Origin: Bacteroidota bacterium
GTDB lineage: Bacteria; Bacteroidota; Bacteroidia; Bacteroidales; CAIXZF01
Assembly: GCA_022709385.1 (NCBI GenBank)
Contig: JAKLIX010000004.1
Span: 62,001-126,000, forward strand
Direction: 5' to 3'
DNA: 64,000 nt
The notes below the pieces were generated by a model that worked only from the letters and a program-made list of their open reading frames with translations, ran no database searches and was not told the origin of the DNA. Positions 59,642 to 64,000 of the stretch are shown one piece after another. Both the position numbers and the translations under genes were made by a program. Position 1 is the stretch's first letter. Each line of letters begins with the position of its first letter.

Positions 59642-62308
59642 TTACACTTCTTCGTACTCTGTCCGGGCAATGACTTCATCCTGGATGGCCTTGCCGAGTT
59701 CGACCCAGTATTGTGTAAAACCGGCCACCCTGACCATGAGGCCCCGGTACTGGTCGGGTTCGGCCTGGGCTTTTTTTAACATTCTGGAATCCACAATATT
59801 GAATTGCACATGAAAGCCGCCTTTCCGGAGGTAAGCCCGGATCAGTTCCAGGAACTTGCGCGAGCCATCCCTGCCTTTGATGGCCGAAGGATGGATCTTC
59901 ATGTTGAGCTGTGAGTTCTGGGATTTGCTGTGATCCCAGCAGGTAGCCGAATTAAATAGGGCATAGGGCCCGTTTTTGTCGGTTCCGGGGTAAGCCGAAA
60001 CCGAGCCGTCGGCAAAGGTGGTTCCGGCAAGACGGCCGTCTGCACCGGCAAGGGTCACCGCGCCCATGGGTGCATGGGTGCTCACCGAAATCTGGCAGGC
60101 ATACATGGGCTCATTGTACAGCGAGGTGTAATTGTGGCACATGTCGCAAAACCATTCCTCCCATTCACGGAAAATGCTGTCGACGTAATGATCGTCGTTG
60201 CCGAATTTCGGGGCTTCACGACTGCTCTTCAATATCCTGCTGTATTCAAGATGCTTTTCCGCAGGCTGCTGGTCGATCAGTGAGAATGAACCAATTTCCC
60301 CGGCAGTCTTGTACCCGAAGTTTGCCAGGATGGCGTCACGGTAATCGTCCAATGTATATTCCTTGTTATCAAATACATTCCTCTTCAGCGCTGCGAGTGA
60401 GTTCACCATATTGGCTGCACCGCAGATCTCGATATTAAAAGTGGTATTGTAGCGACAACCCTTCTGCCCGATGTCTTTTCCCTGGGCCAGGCAGTCGGGC
60501 TTCAGCATGGAGTTCACAAGTGAAGGGGAAATCTTTCGCCAGGCATCGTGCTGGATGTTGTTGCAGTATGTCAGGACCTCGACTGCCTTCGAAAAGTAGC
60601 GTTTTAATCCTTCCCAAAGGTTCTCCCAGGTTTCAAGTTTCTGGCCAAGAGGTTCAAAGACCCTTTGGCCGGTCCGCATGTCCATCCCATCGAACAGAAC
60701 CGTTTCCAGTATCTTCGGAAGTGAAATAAAATGGACGCCGACACTGGTAGCGGGGGCTGAGCCGCCCGGTATCCAGTACACTTCACCATCCAGTTCGAGG
60801 GGCATCCAGCTTCCGGGTGAGGTCTCCAGGCATCCTCCGATCGACCAGGCACGGGCTTCTTCCAGGGTCATGCCTTCGTGACCGTAATTATCCATCAGGA
60901 ACGCCATAGCAACCTGGTTGTTGATCCATGCCGGATAACCTGTTCCGATCTTGGTGCATTCGACAGCTTTCATCAGGAATTCCTCGGGCAGTTTTTCATC
61001 GTAAAGCACCGAAAGGGTAGGTTGGGGTGTTGCACAACTCATCCCGCTTTCGAGGATCAGCATTTCGAGTTCATTGGCCGCATGGCTTCCGTCCTTTTTC
61101 AGTCCTCCCAGGCAGAGGTTGTTGAAGGTGTTGCCCGACAAAACGCCACCGACCACTCCCATCGACGCAAAACAGTCTATTTCAGTGAATTTGATACGCA
61201 TGCATTCCAGCAGTTCCATGCTTTGTTCCCGGTTCAGCAGGCCTTTTTCTGTATCTCTTTTCCAGAAAGGGTAAAGGACCTGACCCAGTCTTCCGGGTGA
61301 CAATCCGGAGATGGCATCTTCATTCAGGACGGCAACATGACAGGACCATACCATCTGGAGCGCATCGTAAAAATCCCTCGGGGGTTTTTCAGCCAGCCAG
61401 GCCATCCGGTCGGCAATACCGAGGTATTCCTTTTTCTGTTGTGCATCCGTTTCCAGGGAAGCCATGAACCTGGCTTCTTTTTCATAATTGAGAAACCAGC
61501 GTTGCAAACCCTGCAGGGTGAGATGTGTGGCTTTATAATAATACAGCCGGTCCATTTCGGGTATGCCGGCCGATTCCGACATCATTTCCTCACAGTAGGT
61601 CATCATGCCTCCCAGTCCATACTGCAGGGGATAATAGTAATTCATCACCTCCCGCCCCTGGGGAAGGGTATAACCTGAGTCGAACATGCAGATGACAGAA
61701 CGCATCAGGGCTTCTTTCACAGGGTAGCCGGGAACCATCATCTCATATTTATGACCGATATCGTCCACCGATTTATCCTTCCAGTAGCGTGCGATCTGAA
61801 GCATGGCAGGCACTTCTTCCTTGCGCACGCCGAATTTTCCTGCGATGGAGACCACATTGCCCTCGCTGCGCGTGACATTACCGCCGCCCTGACCCCAGGT
61901 AGTGTAGCCGTCGGCACTGAGTTTTCCGCTTTCCACGGCTTCTTTGTACATCTTGTCTTCGGAGGCCATAAAATAGGCTTCCGACAACCAGGGCATGGGG
62001 TAGGAGCCCCTTAAATAGGCAGCTTTGCCCATGACCAGCAATTCACCGGGATAAATCACGGGGCTCAGATGCGAAAATGCCTCTTTCAGGGCTTCGGCAC
62101 GCCTGATAATGGGTATCTCACCGTCCAGTTCCTCCCACCTCCTGGTGTACCAGTAAGGGAACTCCATGGAGGCAGATGATTTTGCCGTGAAATATAATTC
62201 CCGGAGCGCCTCGGCCCGGGGAGTGGCTGACTTCTTGATTTCCGGTTCCCGGACAACGGAATCCGGCTGTTTGCCATAGACATTGTATACTGATGATGCT
62301 TCCTCCAT
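59642..62308 (-). CDS. hpdB: 4-hydroxyphenylacetate decarboxylase large (glycyl radical) subunit
   Basis: 888 residues. The catalytic thiyl loop is Cys493-Leu-Glu495 (SIGGCLETSPGS); His526 (VGVHFIS) and Glu627 (FNIEICG) follow; the glycyl loop holds Gly863 (VRVAGFTQYWVELG). In the Clostridium scatologenes enzyme the matching residues, as I recall, are Cys503, Glu505, His536, Glu637 and Gly873: all four intervals are identical at an offset of ten. Glu637 binds the substrate phenol group, so 4-hydroxyphenylacetate is favoured over phenyl- or indoleacetate. The product is p-cresol plus CO2. The activase and small subunit follow. The radical makes it oxygen-sensitive. Confidence 0.88.
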   Translation of the reverse strand: MEEASSVYNVYGKQPDSVVREPEIKKSATPRAEALRELYFTAKSSASMEFPYWYTRRWEELDGEIPIIRRAEALKEAFSHLSPVIYPGELLVMGKAAYLRGSYPMPWLSEAYFMASEDKMYKEAVESGKLSADGYTTWGQGGGNVTRSEGNVVSIAGKFGVRKEEVPAMLQIARYWKDKSVDDIGHKYEMMVPGYPVKEALMRSVICMFDSGYTLPQGREVMNYYYPLQYGLGGMMTYCEEMMSESAGIPEMDRLYYYKATHLTLQGLQRWFLNYEKEARFMASLETDAQQKKEYLGIADRMAWLAEKPPRDFYDALQMVWSCHVAVLNEDAISGLSPGRLGQVLYPFWKRDTEKGLLNREQSMELLECMRIKFTEIDCFASMGVVGGVLSGNTFNNLCLGGLKKDGSHAANELEMLILESGMSCATPQPTLSVLYDEKLPEEFLMKAVECTKIGTGYPAWINNQVAMAFLMDNYGHEGMTLEEARAWSIGGCLETSPGSWMPLELDGEVYWIPGGSAPATSVGVHFISLPKILETVLFDGMDMRTGQRVFEPLGQKLETWENLWEGLKRYFSKAVEVLTYCNNIQHDAWRKISPSLVNSMLKPDCLAQGKDIGQKGCRYNTTFNIEICGAANMVNSLAALKRNVFDNKEYTLDDYRDAILANFGYKTAGEIGSFSLIDQQPAEKHLEYSRILKSSREAPKFGNDDHYVDSIFREWEEWFCDMCHNYTSLYNEPMYACQISVSTHAPMGAVTLAGADGRLAGTTFADGSVSAYPGTDKNGPYALFNSATCWDHSKSQNSQLNMKIHPSAIKGRDGSRKFLELIRAYLRKGGFHVQFNIVDSRMLKKAQAEPDQYRGLMVRVAGFTQYWVELGKAIQDEVIARTEYEEV

Positions 62309-62383
62309 GGGCCGTATGCTTAATATTCCGGCAGAAAGATAGGAAGGATTTCTGAAAGGAAGCAGCGCCCGGTCAAGTATTTT

Positions 62384-64000
62384 TTAACTTTCTGTGCTTG
62401 CCAGGCTGTTGAATTTCCTGTGGTAAGTAGTAAGCATCTCCAGATGGATCAGGATATTCCTTAATTCATGCAGGATATTGGAAAACAACAGGCTGTTCCG
62501 GTTGCTGATCTTCTCCTCCTTGATCAGGCTCACTTGTTTCTGGTTGATCTCTTCAATCAGGCGGTAGATGTTGTCAAGGGAATCCTGGAAATCGCAGGAG
62601 GGCATTTCCACATGATCATTGATATAGATACAATACTGTTTGATGATGGCCTCAATCTTTGAGGACAGCAACTTCAGGTCGGCTGCCTGTGATTCGTGCA
62701 CGGAAGGGTGCAGGTTATCGAGGTAATTGACGATGTGCTGGACGAGTTTTACCGTATTGTCGGCAATTTCCTTCATCTGATCCACGCTCTGCATGTAATG
62801 GTAAGCGGCTTCGGCCTGGAGGGCTTCATATTTCCTGAGAATTGCGGGAGCCGTATTCCTGAGGGCCTTGATTTCTTTGGAGGCTTTTTTTACCTTGCCC
62901 AGGGTGCGGACTGATTTGTTGAGTTTTTCCCTGATCAGGCAATCGAAGGATTGGCCGATGAAATCCGGGATCAATCCGATAAAACTGCTGCATTGCTGGT
63001 TGTACCTGGCCAGTTGCTGATCGAAGGGAATGATCTCCAGGTCTTCCTGGTGTTTCTTTTCCTGCTTTTCCGTATCCTTATGGATGGCATGGGTGCGAAG
63101 CAGGATAAACACGGAAATTACCATCATCCCTGCCACTGCATATGCGTTTCCGTAAAAGAGCAAGCTGGCGATGACACCAGAAACAGTAAAAGCGACAAGT
63201 GCCGTAAGAAACCATCCTCCAATGACAACCAGCACGCCCGACACCCGGTACACGGCGCTTTCACGTCCCCAGGCCTTGTCGGTGAAGGATGTGCCCATGG
63301 CCACCATAAAGGTGACATAGGTAGTGGACAAAGGTAGTTTCAGTGAAGTGCCCAGGGCGATCAGGGCGCTTGCCACCACCAGGTTCACCGATCCCCTGAC
63401 CAGGTCGAAGGCCGGTTTGTCTTTGTCGCGGATGAGCCTGGGCTGGACCTGTTTAAATCGTTTGTTGATGTTTTTCTGCACCCTTGCCGGGATCACAAAC
63501 GACAGCAGTTTTCCGAGCAGCATGGCTCCCCTGACGATAATCCTGCCCAGAAAATTGGACTTGAAACGCTCTGCTCCGTCAGCCTGCCTGGCCAGATCAA
63601 CGGAAGTTCTTGTCACTGTTTTGGCTTTTTTCGAAAACCACAGGGTCAGGGCCATGATGATCCCTGCCGTGATCAGAAAGTAAGTGGGTGTCTGGATGGC
63701 ATGATTCAAGGCATCCATGGTGAAGGAATCTGCCGCAATACCTTCTTTTGCCGCAAATATTCTGTATGATTCATACCCCGCCATCGGAGCCCCGATGAAG
63801 TTGACAAGGTCATTGCCGGCAAAGGCCATGGCAAGGGCAAAGGTGCCGAATAAAACAATGATCTTCAGTATGTTAACTTTGAATAAACTGCTCAGTATCT
63901 GCAGGACGATAGTCCAGCCGATAAAACTGAACAGCAGGATCAGCCCGGTGTTTTCTTTAATGCTGACCGCCATGTCGGGGCTGATAATGGTTGATCCCTT
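62384..64000 (-). CDS. PiT-family phosphate transporter with PhoU-like tail, 5' part missing
   Basis: The frame is open to the window edge (codons reading KGSTIISPD precede the first Met), so the N-terminal half lies outside. The visible ~538 residues hold the last membrane helices, with FAGNDLVNFIGAPMAGYESY and the second PiT motif SLKLPLSTTYVTFMVAMGTSFTDKAWG. A long helical C-terminal domain from about residue 300 (EIIPFDQQLARYNQQCSSFIGL, QMKEIADNTVKLVQHIVNYLDN) resembles PhoU-type bundles. It is divergent in architecture from the shorter PiT protein at 31251-32666. The role is phosphate uptake, possibly self-regulated by the tail (inference). Confidence 0.85.
   Translation of the reverse strand, partial: KGSTIISPDMAVSIKENTGLILLFSFIGWTIVLQILSSLFKVNILKIIVLFGTFALAMAFAGNDLVNFIGAPMAGYESYRIFAAKEGIAADSFTMDALNHAIQTPTYFLITAGIIMALTLWFSKKAKTVTRTSVDLARQADGAERFKSNFLGRIIVRGAMLLGKLLSFVIPARVQKNINKRFKQVQPRLIRDKDKPAFDLVRGSVNLVVASALIALGTSLKLPLSTTYVTFMVAMGTSFTDKAWGRESAVYRVSGVLVVIGGWFLTALVAFTVSGVIASLLFYGNAYAVAGMMVISVFILLRTHAIHKDTEKQEKKHQEDLEIIPFDQQLARYNQQCSSFIGLIPDFIGQSFDCLIREKLNKSVRTLGKVKKASKEIKALRNTAPAILRKYEALQAEAAYHYMQSVDQMKEIADNTVKLVQHIVNYLDNLHPSVHESQAADLKLLSSKIEAIIKQYCIYINDHVEMPSCDFQDSLDNIYRLIEEINQKQVSLIKEEKISNRNSLLFSNILHELRNILIHLEMLTTYHRKFNSLASTES

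Noticed and set aside
59642..62308. Glycyl radical enzyme considered as pyruvate formate-lyase, choline trimethylamine-lyase or glycerol/propanediol dehydratase
   Set aside because: The small eight-Cys subunit gene is found only with arylacetate decarboxylases, and Glu627/His526 fit HPAD; there are no microcompartment genes.

Overview
The window looks like chromosomal DNA of an anaerobic Bacteroidota bacterium, most likely in or near the order Bacteroidales. Three secreted proteins end in type A sorting domains of the type IX secretion system (T9SS). There is a PorE-like OmpA protein, a DUF5606 protein and a Bacteroidota-style ECF sigma trio. Start regions repeatedly carry the Bacteroidota -7 box TAnnTTTG, twice with a TTG box exactly 19 bases upstream. 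Anaerobic life is indicated by an [FeFe]-hydrogenase maturase (HydE), a four-subunit 2-oxoacid:ferredoxin oxidoreductase, heterodisulfide-reductase-like proteins and an oxygen-sensitive glycyl radical enzyme.

Layout. 1-13200: end of ribBA, tamB, tsaD, an ECF sigma/anti-sigma-like/periplasmic trio, NAD-precursor uptake (pnuC plus an NadR-type kinase), a glycosyltransferase and flippase, a methyltransferase and an outer-membrane lipoprotein. 13300-26400: parE, nnr, hydE, a YciI-like protein, rlmD, aroK, a PorE-like protein with a TPR partner, a T9SS Asp-box protein and murB. 26414-27073 is a gene-free stretch of decayed repeats. 27100-38200: kup, a CPA2 antiporter, dedA, a phosphate transporter, pyrD-pyrK, an ABC exporter and purB, with five 16-bp tandem repeats between two convergent genes.

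38221-43245 is a five-gene heterodisulfide-reductase-like operon with its own strong promoter. It combines soluble HdrC/B/A-like subunits with a small HdrC and a membrane HdrE-HdrD fusion. It is followed by a T9SS Omp28-like protein, a ModE-like regulator and, on the opposite strand, the ferredoxin-2-oxoacid oxidoreductase operon. 47611-48419 is a REP element: two nearly identical hairpins flank a Y1 (HUH) transposase. The second hairpin supplies the last codons and stop of a C10 peptidase.

49853-58248 (minus strand) holds an aminotransferase, a methyltransferase, a PhzF-like protein and a three-gene RND efflux pump. 58386-62308 is an hpdBCA operon for 4-hydroxyphenylacetate decarboxylase, the p-cresol-forming glycyl radical enzyme, recognised from its small eight-cysteine subunit and from active-site residues that all lie ten positions from the clostridial enzyme. 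The window ends inside a second phosphate transporter. A possible link, which is inference, is tyrosine fermentation: transamination, ferredoxin-linked oxidation of the 2-oxoacid to 4-hydroxyphenylacetate, then decarboxylation to p-cresol, with the reduced ferredoxin available to hydrogenase or the Hdr-like complex. I saw no tRNA, rRNA, CRISPR array or prophage.
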